This document shows positions 1 to 7,224 of a DNA stretch of 64,000 bases, piece by piece. Below the pieces are notes generated by a model. The model saw only the letters and a program-made list of their open reading frames with translations. It was not told the DNA's origin and made no database searches. Position 1 is the first letter of the stretch, and each line of letters begins with the position of its first letter. Made by a program: the position numbers and the translations under genes. The stretch is from Alkalimonas cellulosilytica. GTDB taxonomy: Bacteria; Pseudomonadota; Gammaproteobacteria; Enterobacterales; Alteromonadaceae. The DNA lies in assembly GCF_036325985.1 (NCBI RefSeq), contig NZ_JAUHLI010000007.1, positions 153,646-217,645 on the forward strand. Reading direction: 5' to 3'.

Positions 1-29
1 GGCCTTTGGGGCTGTCTAGTTGTTGAGCG

Positions 30-117
30 TTGCTGCAGGCAACTTGTGACCGCCGTGAAACGGCTAGTTACCGGCCTGAAAGGCCTGGTTACCGCTGGCA
101 GAACCAGCTAGTGACTG
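30..117. repeat. Hairpin array A (4 hairpins, CTAG linkers)
   Basis: Four small hairpins occur in tandem: 30-42 (TTGC/GCAA), 53-63 (CCGT/ACGG), 74-84 (GCCT/AGGC) and 95-107 (CTGG/CCAG). They are separated by 10-nt linkers at 43-52, 64-73, 85-94 and 108-117, all variants of CTAGTGACCG. The linker at 64 gives the TAG stop of hepT, and the last 16 codons of hepT are array sequence. It is the first of six such arrays in the first 14 kb. The function is unknown. Confidence 0.8.
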
Positions 118-558
118 CCGTTGGGCATAACCACTGACTTTTTCGACCAGTTCCAACAGCGTTTTTGTGTGAGCTAACACTTCCTGCTGCAATGCTTGCA
201 AGTCTTCAACCACGTATTCATGCACAATTTCATTGCGGATATCTTTGAGTGTCCGAGCCAATTCCGCACTTTCAATCAAATCACGTTTCACCGCCCGATT
301 GATGGTATCAATCAAGCTGCCTGGTTCCATTAGCTCCACCAGATCAAGTGCCCGATAGGTTTTACTCAGAAGTAAATCGGTCACTCTGGCAAAACGGCTG
401 CTTAAGTTTTCTAAGGAGTCAAATTGCGCTTCAGTCAGCTTCGCATTCAGCTGAAACGCAACACACTGATGGTAGGAGCGCTCTAGCCAACGACTGGCGT
501 TGTGCAGTTGGTCTAAACACTCCTGAAAGTACTGCAACGAGCTTTTCTTGCTGGTCAT
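64..558 (-). CDS. hepT: HepT-family toxin RNase (HEPN domain)
   Basis: This 164-aa protein carries the HEPN RNase motif R-x4-H-x-Y as RNEIVHEY (R108, H113, Y115), typical of HepT toxins. In the characterised MntA/HepT systems this Tyr is the residue AMPylated by the partner antitoxin. The start codon overlaps the stop of the upstream mntA gene by 4 nt (ATGA), so the two are co-translated. The core HepT domain seems to end near residue 148. The last 16 residues (from about S149) are encoded by a hairpin array, and the TAG stop lies in its CTAG linker, so the tail is probably a non-functional read-in. The pair sits at the downstream end of the capsule locus. Toxicity here is inferred from the family. 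Confidence 0.85.
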   Translation of the reverse strand: MTSKKSSLQYFQECLDQLHNASRWLERSYHQCVAFQLNAKLTEAQFDSLENLSSRFARVTDLLLSKTYRALDLVELMEPGSLIDTINRAVKRDLIESAELARTLKDIRNEIVHEYVVEDLQALQQEVLAHTKTLLELVEKVSGYAQRQSLAGSASGNQAFQAGN

Positions 559-839
559 GCCAACTCCTGCGCTTGCGGCTGTATCAGTTGAACGAAGCTT
601 TCGTGACCATCTTTGGTTGTCACAATATCGATTTTTTGCTCTCCAAGTTGTTCCTGAATGCGCCAGCGGGTATTGCGAACATTTTGTTTTGTGAAGTTTT
701 TGGACACAATCAGCAGATCGATATCCCCTCCTTTGCTGGAGTCATTCGCCCTGGAACCAAACACAAAAACACGCGCCGTGGCATCTTCAGCAGCAACAGC
801 CTCCAGAATGATGTGTTTTTCGTGGTCAGAAAGTCGCAT
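555..839 (-). CDS. mntA: MntA-type nucleotidyltransferase antitoxin
   Basis: This 94-aa minimal nucleotidyltransferase has the polymerase-beta-type motif GS(28-29)-x9-D39-x-D41 and a third acidic residue, D71, in KIDIV. In known MntA/HepT modules this protein transfers AMP groups from ATP to the toxin tyrosine and so neutralises it. It is the first gene of a two-gene operon with hepT (4-nt overlap). The start ATG is at 839. About 45 bp upstream begins hairpin array B, which separates the pair from rfbD, so the pair lies between two arrays. The family is clear. Activity is assumed from the intact catalytic residues. Confidence 0.85.
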   Translation of the reverse strand: MRLSDHEKHIILEAVAAEDATARVFVFGSRANDSSKGGDIDLLIVSKNFTKQNVRNTRWRIQEQLGEQKIDIVTTKDGHESFVQLIQPQAQELA

Positions 840-884
840 GGAATCGCTCTTAACACCCTGTATGGCTTGAGTATAACAGGAAGT

Positions 885-940
885 GTCGCGAAGCGACTAG
901 TGACCGCAAGCAGAGCCAGCTAGTCACAGCGTCTTCGACG
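885..940. repeat. Hairpin array B (3 hairpins)
   Basis: Hairpins lie at 885-897 (GTCGC/GCGAC), 907-919 (a degenerate CTGG-type copy) and 930-940 (CGTC/GACG). The linkers are CTAGTGACCG (897-906) and CTAGTCACAG (920-929). The second linker contains the TGA stop of rfbD (924-926), and the last hairpin encodes the final residues ASKTL of that protein. It has the same architecture as array A, with different stems. Confidence 0.78.
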
Positions 941-1796
941 CAAGCAGCTCCTGCCATAAAGGCAAACGAATACCAAGGGCGCGCTCCAGTTTATCGACAC
1001 AAAGCCGCGAGTTTAACGGGCGTTTGGCCGGTGTTGGATAAGCACTGCTGGGTATGGGGTGAATCGCACTAGCATTCAAGGTGAGGCTCTGCCCTTGCTG
1101 CTCAGCCTGCTGCACAATTATCTTGGCAAAATCGTACCAGCTGCAGTAGCTGCGTGGGGCCAGATGATAGACCCCGCCAGCGATGGGCTGGCCCTGCTGG
1201 TAGCGCTGCAGTGTCTGCACACTGATGGCGGCAATCAGGCTGGCGGGGGTGGGCGCGCCGATTTGATCGGCGACAATGCTTAATTCGGTTTTTTCTTTGG
1301 CCAAGCGAATGATGGTGTTGCGGAAGTTTTTACCGTGATCCGAGTACACCCAACTGGTGCGAAAAATCACCGCCGATGGGCACTGCGCCAGCACCGCTAG
1401 ATCGCCTTGCAGTTTGCTGTGGCCATAATAATTCAGCGGGGCTGTTGGGCTGTCTTCTTGCCAGGGCTCGGTACCCGTGCCCGGGTAGACGTAATCGGTG
1501 GAGTAATGCAGCAAATAAGCCCCGCTGTGGGCGCAGTAGCGGGCTAACAGCTCTGGCAGCTTTGCATTCACTGCCAGGGCTGCTTTTTGCTCGGTCTCGG
1601 CCAGATCCACTGCGGTATAAGCGGCCGCATTGATAATCGCCTGCGGCTGATGCTGTGCCAGATAGGCGTGCACAGCCGACGCATTGGCCAAATCCAGCTC
1701 GGCCCGGGATGGCGTCAATAGCTCAGCTATCTCTGCCAGTTGCTGCTTTAGCTCGGTGCCAACCTGGCCTTTGCTGCCGGTTATCAGTAGTTTCAT
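924..1796 (-). CDS. rfbD: dTDP-4-dehydrorhamnose reductase
   Basis: This 290-aa enzyme of the extended short-chain dehydrogenase family should reduce dTDP-4-dehydro-L-rhamnose to dTDP-L-rhamnose with NAD(P)H. The N-terminal nucleotide-binding glycine motif GSKGQVG spans residues 7-13. The catalytic YxxxK is Y124-K128 (YYGHSK), preceded by the STDYVYPG motif near residue 100. Length fits RmlD. It is the last nucleotide-sugar gene of the locus. The partner rfbB lies two genes upstream, but no rfbA or rfbC is in the window. The final residues and the TGA stop are array B sequence, so the native C-terminus may have been replaced or trimmed. Confidence 0.9.
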   Translation of the reverse strand: MKLLITGSKGQVGTELKQQLAEIAELLTPSRAELDLANASAVHAYLAQHQPQAIINAAAYTAVDLAETEQKAALAVNAKLPELLARYCAHSGAYLLHYSTDYVYPGTGTEPWQEDSPTAPLNYYGHSKLQGDLAVLAQCPSAVIFRTSWVYSDHGKNFRNTIIRLAKEKTELSIVADQIGAPTPASLIAAISVQTLQRYQQGQPIAGGVYHLAPRSYCSWYDFAKIIVQQAEQQGQSLTLNASAIHPIPSSAYPTPAKRPLNSRLCVDKLERALGIRLPLWQELLASKTL

Positions 1797-1813
1797 AAGT
1801 TTCCTGGATACCG

Positions 1814-1857
1814 CCGCGAAGCGGCTAGCGACCGCTGGCCAAGCTAGCTAGTCGCTG
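1814..1857. repeat. Hairpin array C (2 hairpins)
   Basis: Hairpins at 1814-1824 (CCGC/GCGG) and 1835-1847 (CTGGC-type, slightly degenerate) are joined by linker CTAGCGACCG (1825-1834) and followed by CTAGTCGCTG (1848-1857). The final CTAG supplies the TAG stop of ugd at 1848-1850. The array fills the gap between the rfbD start and the ugd stop. Confidence 0.78.
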
Positions 1858-3023
1858 CCAAACAAATCACGGGTATAAACTTTGTCTGCAACATCTGCCA
1901 GCGCTTCTGTCCGGCGATTGGCGACGATGACATCAGAAATTTGCTTAAACTCTTGTAAATCCTTAATCACCCGTGAGCGAAAGAAGTGCGTTTCTTTAAG
2001 CTCAGGCTCGTACACCACCACCTCAATCCCTTTGGCTTTTATTCGCTTCATAATGCCCTGGATGGCAGAAGCCCGGAAGTTATCCGACCCTGCTTTCATC
2101 ACCAGGCGGAAGATCCCTACCACTTTGGGATCTTTGTTGACTATAGAGCTGGCGATAAAGTCTTTACGTGTTTGGTTGGCATCCACAATGGCCTGGATGA
2201 TGTTGTTGGGCACTTGCTGGTAATTGGCCAGCAATTGCTTGGTATCTTTGGGTAAACAATACCCGCCGTAGCCGAAGCTGGGGTTGTTGTAGTGATTGCC
2301 GATGCGTGGATCCAGCCCTACCCCCTCAATAATTTGGCGACTATTGAGTCCATGGCTTTCTGCATAGGAGTCCAGCTCGTTAAAGAAAGCAACCCGCATC
2401 GCTAAATAGGTATTGGAGAACAGCTTGATCGCTTCAGCTTCGGTGCTATCGGTAAAAAGTACCGGAATGTTTTGCTTGACAGCTCCTTGCTGCAACAAAG
2501 CAGCGAATACACTGGCACGCTCTGAGCGCTCACCAACGATGATACGCGATGGGTGTAAATTGTCATACAGGGCCTTGCCTTCGCGCAGGAACTCGGGTGA
2601 AAACAACAGGTTTTTAAGGCCAAGCTTTGCTTTTATCGAGGCGGTGTAACCCACCGGGACTGTTGATTTAATCACCATCACTGCCTTTGGATTTATGGCC
2701 GAGACATCGGCGATGACGGCTTCTACACTGCTGGTGTTAAAATAATTGGTTTGAGGATCGTAGTCGGTGGGCGTAGCAATGACCACAAAGTCCGCATCTT
2801 GATAGGCCTGAAGTTTATCTGTCGTCGCGGTAAAATTCAGTGTTTTTCGGCTTAGAAAATCTGCGACTTCCCGGTCTTCTATCGGTGAGCGACCGGCATT
2901 AAGCATGGCTACTTTTTCCGGCAGGATATCCAAAGCTACAACCTGATGATGCTGCGCCAGCAACATCGCATTGGATAAGCCCACATAGCCGGTACCGGCA
3001 ATGGCAATTTTAAATTGCGACAT
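1848..3023 (-). CDS. ugd: UDP-glucose 6-dehydrogenase
   Basis: This enzyme should oxidise UDP-glucose to UDP-glucuronate with NAD+, giving an acidic sugar common in capsules. It has an N-terminal Rossmann motif (GTGYVGL), the LSPEFLREGKALYDN substrate motif mid-protein and the catalytic cysteine in GYGGYCLPKDTKQL. I chose the ATG at 3023 (391 aa) because AGGGA lies 9 nt upstream and MSQFKIAIAGTG begins directly with the Rossmann strand. The longer frame starting at 3059 adds 12 residues without a good ribosome site. The length fits the short bacterial class. The TAG stop lies in array C. Neighbours rfbB and rfbD support a polysaccharide role. Confidence 0.92.
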   Translation of the reverse strand: MSQFKIAIAGTGYVGLSNAMLLAQHHQVVALDILPEKVAMLNAGRSPIEDREVADFLSRKTLNFTATTDKLQAYQDADFVVIATPTDYDPQTNYFNTSSVEAVIADVSAINPKAVMVIKSTVPVGYTASIKAKLGLKNLLFSPEFLREGKALYDNLHPSRIIVGERSERASVFAALLQQGAVKQNIPVLFTDSTEAEAIKLFSNTYLAMRVAFFNELDSYAESHGLNSRQIIEGVGLDPRIGNHYNNPSFGYGGYCLPKDTKQLLANYQQVPNNIIQAIVDANQTRKDFIASSIVNKDPKVVGIFRLVMKAGSDNFRASAIQGIMKRIKAKGIEVVVYEPELKETHFFRSRVIKDLQEFKQISDVIVANRRTEALADVADKVYTRDLFGSD

Positions 3024-3083
3024 GGTATTCATTCCCTGCGTTATTTGCGGTTTTATCATACGTGGAGCCCATCAAAAATGCCA

Positions 3084-3169
3084 CTAGCCCGGCGACTTTG
3101 TCGCTGTTACCGCTGGCGGGGCCAGCTAGCGACCGTTGCCGCAGGCAACTAGTGACCGCCGCGAAGCGG
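3084..3169. repeat. Hairpin array D (4 hairpins)
   Basis: Hairpins are at 3093-3103 (CGAC/GTCG), 3113-3125 (CTGGC/GCCAG), 3136-3148 (TTGCC/GGCAA) and 3159-3169 (CCGC/GCGG). The linkers CTGTTACCG, CTAGCGACCG and CTAGTGACCG lie between them. The linker at 3149 gives the TAG stop of rfbB, and the last hairpin encodes its C-terminal residues. This is the clearest case of stems that differ in sequence but stay fully paired while the linkers stay constant. Confidence 0.82.
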
Positions 3170-4195
3170 CTCCCACCAATCCCGACGAGCCAGATACCAC
3201 TGCACCGTTTTGCGCAACCCCGTTTCAAAGGTTTCCTGAGGCACCCAGCCCAGTTCGCGTTCTAGTTTGGAGGCGTCGATGGCATAGCGTCGATCGTGGC
3301 CGGGACGGTCTTGAACGAAAGTTAGCAAACTTTCGTAGTGTTGAATGTTGAGTTTTGAATGTTGAATGGGGGCCAATTCTTCCAGAATTGTACAGATGGA
3401 ACAGACTACTTCGATGTTTTGTTTTTCGTTGTGGCCGCCGATGTTGTAGGTTTCGCCTACCTGGCCTTTGGTTGCCACGCATAGCAAGGCTCGGGCGTGA
3501 TCCTCGACGTAGAGCCAGTCGCGGATTTGCTGGCCGTTGCCATACACTGGTAAGGGTTTCCCTGCCATGGCATTTAAAATAGTCAGTGGGATCAGCTTTT
3601 CCGGAAAGTGGTAAGGGCCGTAGTTATTGGAGCAATTGGTGATTAAGATCGGCAAGCCATAGGTACGCTGCCAGGCCCGTACCAGATGGTCTGAACTGGC
3701 TTTGCTGGCCGAGTACGGCGAACTTGGGGCATAGGGTGTGGTTTCGGTGAATAAATCATCTGTGCCTGCCAGGTCGCCGTAGACTTCGTCGGTCGAGATA
3801 TGATGAAAGCGAAAGCTCTGCCGCTTCTCCAAAGGCAGACTTTGCCAATACTGGCGGCTGGCCTCCAGCAAGCTGTAAGTACCCACAATGTTGGTTTGAA
3901 TAAAGGCCGCCGGGCCATCGATGGAACGATCGACATGACTTTCTGCTGCCAGATGCATGATGACATCGGGTTGAAACTGCTGGATGCATTGCTGCATTCT
4001 GGCCTGATCGCAAATATCGGCCTGCACAAACTGATAGCCGGGATGGTCGGCCACTTCAGCCAGAGATGCCAGATTACCGGCATAGGTAAGCTTATCGATC
4101 ACCAATACCTGGTGCGGCGTGGAGGTTAGCAGGTAACGGACCAGCGCCGAGCCAATAAAGCCGGCACCACCGGTGACAATCAGACGTAAACTCAT
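3149..4195 (-). CDS. rfbB: dTDP-glucose 4,6-dehydratase
   Basis: This 348-aa extended SDR enzyme should convert dTDP-glucose to dTDP-4-keto-6-deoxyglucose, the second step of dTDP-rhamnose synthesis. Visible motifs are GGAGFIGS (9-16), the catalytic STDEVYG (134-140), YxxxK at Y161-K165 and the C-terminal DRPGHDRRYAID. Between the EELAP helix and YESLLTFV an extra IQHSKLNIQH (about 277-286) is encoded by two 13-nt direct repeats starting at 3341 and 3355. This stretch is normally shorter in RfbB. The last residues (EPLRGGH) and the TAG stop are array D sequence. The start overlaps the upstream glycosyltransferase stop by 4 nt. Confidence 0.93.
   Translation of the reverse strand: MSLRLIVTGGAGFIGSALVRYLLTSTPHQVLVIDKLTYAGNLASLAEVADHPGYQFVQADICDQARMQQCIQQFQPDVIMHLAAESHVDRSIDGPAAFIQTNIVGTYSLLEASRQYWQSLPLEKRQSFRFHHISTDEVYGDLAGTDDLFTETTPYAPSSPYSASKASSDHLVRAWQRTYGLPILITNCSNNYGPYHFPEKLIPLTILNAMAGKPLPVYGNGQQIRDWLYVEDHARALLCVATKGQVGETYNIGGHNEKQNIEVVCSICTILEELAPIQHSKLNIQHYESLLTFVQDRPGHDRRYAIDASKLERELGWVPQETFETGLRKTVQWYLARRDWWEPLRGGH
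3341..3367. repeat. Short direct repeat inside rfbB
   Basis: Two near-identical 13-nt copies of TTGAATGTTGARW start at 3341 and 3355 (period 14). In frame they encode the IQH-SKLN-IQH insertion in RfbB. A perfect 8-bp hairpin (CGAAAGTT-agca-AACTTTCG, 3316-3335) lies immediately beside it, but that one falls in conserved coding sequence. Confidence 0.65.
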
Positions 4196-5406
4196 GTGGG
4201 CTGCTCGCTGTGTTGCTTGCTGACATCGGGGCGATTCGAGGTTAGCCTCAGTGCAGCGATAATTTGCTGGTTAATTTTTACCACATCAAACTTTTGCTCA
4301 GCCAGTTGCCGGCTGCACTGTCCCATAATTTCAATTTGCTCTGGGTGATGGATGAAGTACAGCATTTGCTCGGTCAATGCATCGACGTTATGCGGAGGGA
4401 TTAAAAAGCCATTCTTGCCCTGCTCGACCGTTTCCCGGCAACCCGGCATATCGGTGGTGATGACAGGCAAGCCAACCGCCATGGCCTCCTGCGTGCTGCG
4501 CGGCACGCCTTCCCGGTAATAGGACGGCAGGACAAACACACTGGCCTCCGCCAGATAGTCTACCACATTATTGACCAGGCCCGGATACACCAGCAGGCCA
4601 GTGTCTACCGCTTCTTTCAGTTCATCTTTACTGATGGATCCCTTGGCAGTATCCGGCTGGCCAACCACCACAAATTCAACCGCTGGGTGGCTGGCTTTAA
4701 TGCGTTTGGCGGCCTGCAGAAAGTAACGAATGCCCTTTTCTTGCAGCAAACGGCCAACAAAAATAAAGCGGATTGGATCCAACTGAGGCGGGTGATAGGG
4801 GTAGCGCGCCAGGCAGGTACCAATGCCGTTTAGCATGGTGAGCTTACTGATTGGGATCTGGTAGTGATGAATCAGATCCTGGTAGTCATCCGGGTTCAGC
4901 AGAAATACCTGCTGGGCTTTGGGCAGCACAAAGCGGTACAAAGCCACTTGTACCCGACGCACCAGGCGGCAGCGAAGCCCGGCACCTTCGGGCGGCTCAA
5001 TAAAAGCACGGCCCAGCCCTTCTATTTTGGCTACCCGGTACGGCACCTTGGCTAGCCAGGCTGCCAGGGTGCCAAAAATCACTGGTTTGACGAAGTAACA
5101 AAAGCTGATGTCAATGCGCAGTTGCTTGAACAACCGATACAACTGCCAACTGGTAGCCAGGTCTTTAAAGGGGTTGTGGCTAAAGCGGTTCAGGTGATAC
5201 GGCACAGGAATGGCGCCAAGCTCTCGCACCAGGGCTTCGCTCTGTTCGGTGTAATCGGTGGCAAAGGCATACACCTGATGGCCAGCTGCCACCATCTCGC
5301 GGATCAAATCACTGCGGAAGTTCAACATCGCCTGCGTCAAAGAGCCTACTACCGCGACGCGCTTGCATCCACTGCCTGCGGCCATGTTGTTGTCGCTTTG
5401 CTGCAT
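4192..5406 (-). CDS. GT4-family glycosyltransferase
   Basis: This 404-aa GT-B fold retaining glycosyltransferase should add a sugar from a nucleotide donor during capsule or O-chain assembly. The C-terminal half shows FVGRLLQEKGIRYFLQAA and the E-x7-E donor-site motif (EGVPRSTQE, followed by AMAVGLPVI). The N-terminal half has the acceptor domain signature VVGSLTQAMLNFRSDLIREMVAAGHQVYAF. The donor and acceptor cannot be told from sequence. It overlaps rfbB by 4 nt and directly follows the KpsC-like gene, so it belongs to the same operon. An alternative start at the internal Met (residue 8) is possible. Confidence 0.85.
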   Translation of the reverse strand: MQQSDNNMAAGSGCKRVAVVGSLTQAMLNFRSDLIREMVAAGHQVYAFATDYTEQSEALVRELGAIPVPYHLNRFSHNPFKDLATSWQLYRLFKQLRIDISFCYFVKPVIFGTLAAWLAKVPYRVAKIEGLGRAFIEPPEGAGLRCRLVRRVQVALYRFVLPKAQQVFLLNPDDYQDLIHHYQIPISKLTMLNGIGTCLARYPYHPPQLDPIRFIFVGRLLQEKGIRYFLQAAKRIKASHPAVEFVVVGQPDTAKGSISKDELKEAVDTGLLVYPGLVNNVVDYLAEASVFVLPSYYREGVPRSTQEAMAVGLPVITTDMPGCRETVEQGKNGFLIPPHNVDALTEQMLYFIHHPEQIEIMGQCSRQLAEQKFDVVKINQQIIAALRLTSNRPDVSKQHSEQPT

Positions 5407-7224
5407 TTACTTTTTCCCAAACAACAGATTAAGCACCCATCGCACCCTTTTACGTACCCACAACAAGGCCTTATCAGCCAGTGTTGGGTTTTGCTGCCTG
5501 CGTTGTTCCAGTTCGGTTAATACTTGCTCCGGTGTGCTAAAACCGCCGGTTACATCACTGATGTAGCGCGGATAAGCAATGAGGGTAGCGTACACCAGGG
5601 TCGCTATATCTAGCGGCCTGCCCCGCCGTGGTGGGGCGAACCTATCCTCCGTTAACCCCCAACCGGCGTAAAATGGCCAGCCGTAACACACCACTTTTTT
5701 CCCTCGGAGCAGGGCTTCAAAGCCGGTTAATGAGGTCATCAGATGCACTTCATCCACCTGCTGCAGTAATTCGGCCATGCTGACATCGAGCACCAGCTCA
5801 TCACAGAAACGAATGGCTTCATCTTCGCCGGCTCCCTTTGCTCTGGCACCGGAATACACATCTGGATGCGGTTTATAGATGACCCAGGCATCCGGGTTAT
5901 TCGTTCGTACCTGTTGCAGTAGTTGCAGGTTACTGCGAACCTGATGCGCACCAAACTCAATGGAGGCATCGGTTTCAACCTGCCCAGGCACCAGCAACAC
6001 CGGCTTGTTGGTATCCGGGCGTTGCCAGCCGGTCTGACCCACATTGTATTTGGTGACACCTTGTTGGCAAATGCGTTGCCGCAGTGCTTCTGCCCGCTCA
6101 CGCTGTTGGTCGGTGAGAGTCAGTGTTTGCAGCAATTGCTCCAAATCCGATGGCTGGGTTGCATCAAAATACAGACCTTGCTGATCAAAAATCCACGACA
6201 TCGGCTGGGCAAACTCGGCCCCGAGACCTACCGAACGGATAAAGCCATCTTCTAACCGAATGAGCCTTAAGCCTGGCTGAACAACGGGCAAGGCTCTGCG
6301 CCCCCACACCAGCACCGTGCCCTGGGCTGGTAATTCAGCTTCCTGGTGCACAAAACGAATGGCACTGCCTTGGCTAAAGCGTTGCAAAGTTTTGCGCCAA
6401 AAGCGGGAAAAGCCATAGGCATAAAGCTGCTGCGGCAGGCTCAGTCGCATGCGTTGCTGCAATCCTGCCCAGTTCAATAACTCGATGGGCGAACAAGCTT
6501 GTTGCCGCTCCGGGTGCAGTGCCTGCTCGCCTGCCAGGATGGCATGATGGATAAAAACCGGCAATACAACTTTAGCTGCAATCTGCTGACTAAAAAGTCC
6601 ATGGCTTAGCTCGCAACTGACCAAGGGTGAGTCTTGTCCGCAGTGCAGTGGCTTTTGCCACAGTAAGGCTTCCAGCGCTAGCAGAGAACGGCTACAAAAC
6701 ACCCGGCTGGCGGCTTGCATTAAACTGGCGGTATGACAAGCCGGCTGGAACTGCAGGCGTTCCCGTATCTCCGGGCTTATCACAGCAGTCTGTTGCAGTT
6801 GTTGCAGTCGCAGTTGATCAGCCGGGCTAGTTGCCGCAAGGCAGATAATGGGCTCAGGAAACTCTGCTGCTTGTTGTAGCAGCTGGCTAAATAGCTTTTC
6901 ACTTAACTGATGGTCTATCAGCAGCAATTGGCATGTCAGGCCAGCGGTATTTACTGGCCGTAAATAGTTGCAACAAGCCAGCTCCAGCTGTTGCCACTGC
7001 TGAATGAATGCCAGGCTTTCATCCAGCGCTATCTTGCTTAAAGGCTTGGCGACGATCTGGCGCCAATGCAACAGAGCCTGAGCTTCGCCACCAAGTGCTG
7101 CCAAAAAATCTGCAGATGCAGTCAGCAAAGCCCAGTCGCTTTGAGCGGTTTTTTCCTGCAAAACAGCAGCTAGTGTACTCAACGGCTGTCTACCACTAGT
7201 CCAGGTGATCGCGAATAATGGCAC
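5407..7224 (-). CDS. KpsC-like capsule polysaccharide transferase
   Basis: This 605-aa protein has a C-terminal half with the KpsC/LipA hallmark RLEDGFIRSVGLG, then VLVPGQVETDASIEFG, YKPHPDV and the LTGFEALLRGKKVVCYGWPFYAGWGLTED block. Characterised KpsC proteins build the Kdo linker on the lipid anchor of ABC-exported capsules and carry two such domains. Here only one clear copy of DGFIRS is visible, and the first ~270 residues are not recognisable. The longest frame begins with GTG at 7224, inside kpsE (29-nt overlap), with no convincing ribosome site. The true start could be a later codon such as the TTG near 7184. Its function is inferred from family and from the adjacent kpsE-T-M genes. 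Confidence 0.75.
   Translation of the reverse strand: MPLFAITWTSGRQPLSTLAAVLQEKTAQSDWALLTASADFLAALGGEAQALLHWRQIVAKPLSKIALDESLAFIQQWQQLELACCNYLRPVNTAGLTCQLLLIDHQLSEKLFSQLLQQAAEFPEPIICLAATSPADQLRLQQLQQTAVISPEIRERLQFQPACHTASLMQAASRVFCSRSLLALEALLWQKPLHCGQDSPLVSCELSHGLFSQQIAAKVVLPVFIHHAILAGEQALHPERQQACSPIELLNWAGLQQRMRLSLPQQLYAYGFSRFWRKTLQRFSQGSAIRFVHQEAELPAQGTVLVWGRRALPVVQPGLRLIRLEDGFIRSVGLGAEFAQPMSWIFDQQGLYFDATQPSDLEQLLQTLTLTDQQRERAEALRQRICQQGVTKYNVGQTGWQRPDTNKPVLLVPGQVETDASIEFGAHQVRSNLQLLQQVRTNNPDAWVIYKPHPDVYSGARAKGAGEDEAIRFCDELVLDVSMAELLQQVDEVHLMTSLTGFEALLRGKKVVCYGWPFYAGWGLTEDRFAPPRRGRPLDIATLVYATLIAYPRYISDVTGGFSTPEQVLTELEQRRQQNPTLADKALLWVRKRVRWVLNLLFGKK

Noticed and set aside
30..117. CRISPR array
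   Set aside because: Repeats are only ~10 nt, spacers are 11-13 nt self-complementary hairpins, and no cas genes are present.
30..3169. Integron-like cassette array with attC sites
   Set aside because: The gene-repeat-gene layout and 3'-end hairpins look cassette-like, but the arrays lack the attC core (GTTRRRY / RYYYAAC), contain several tandem hairpins rather than one long one, and no integrase is seen.
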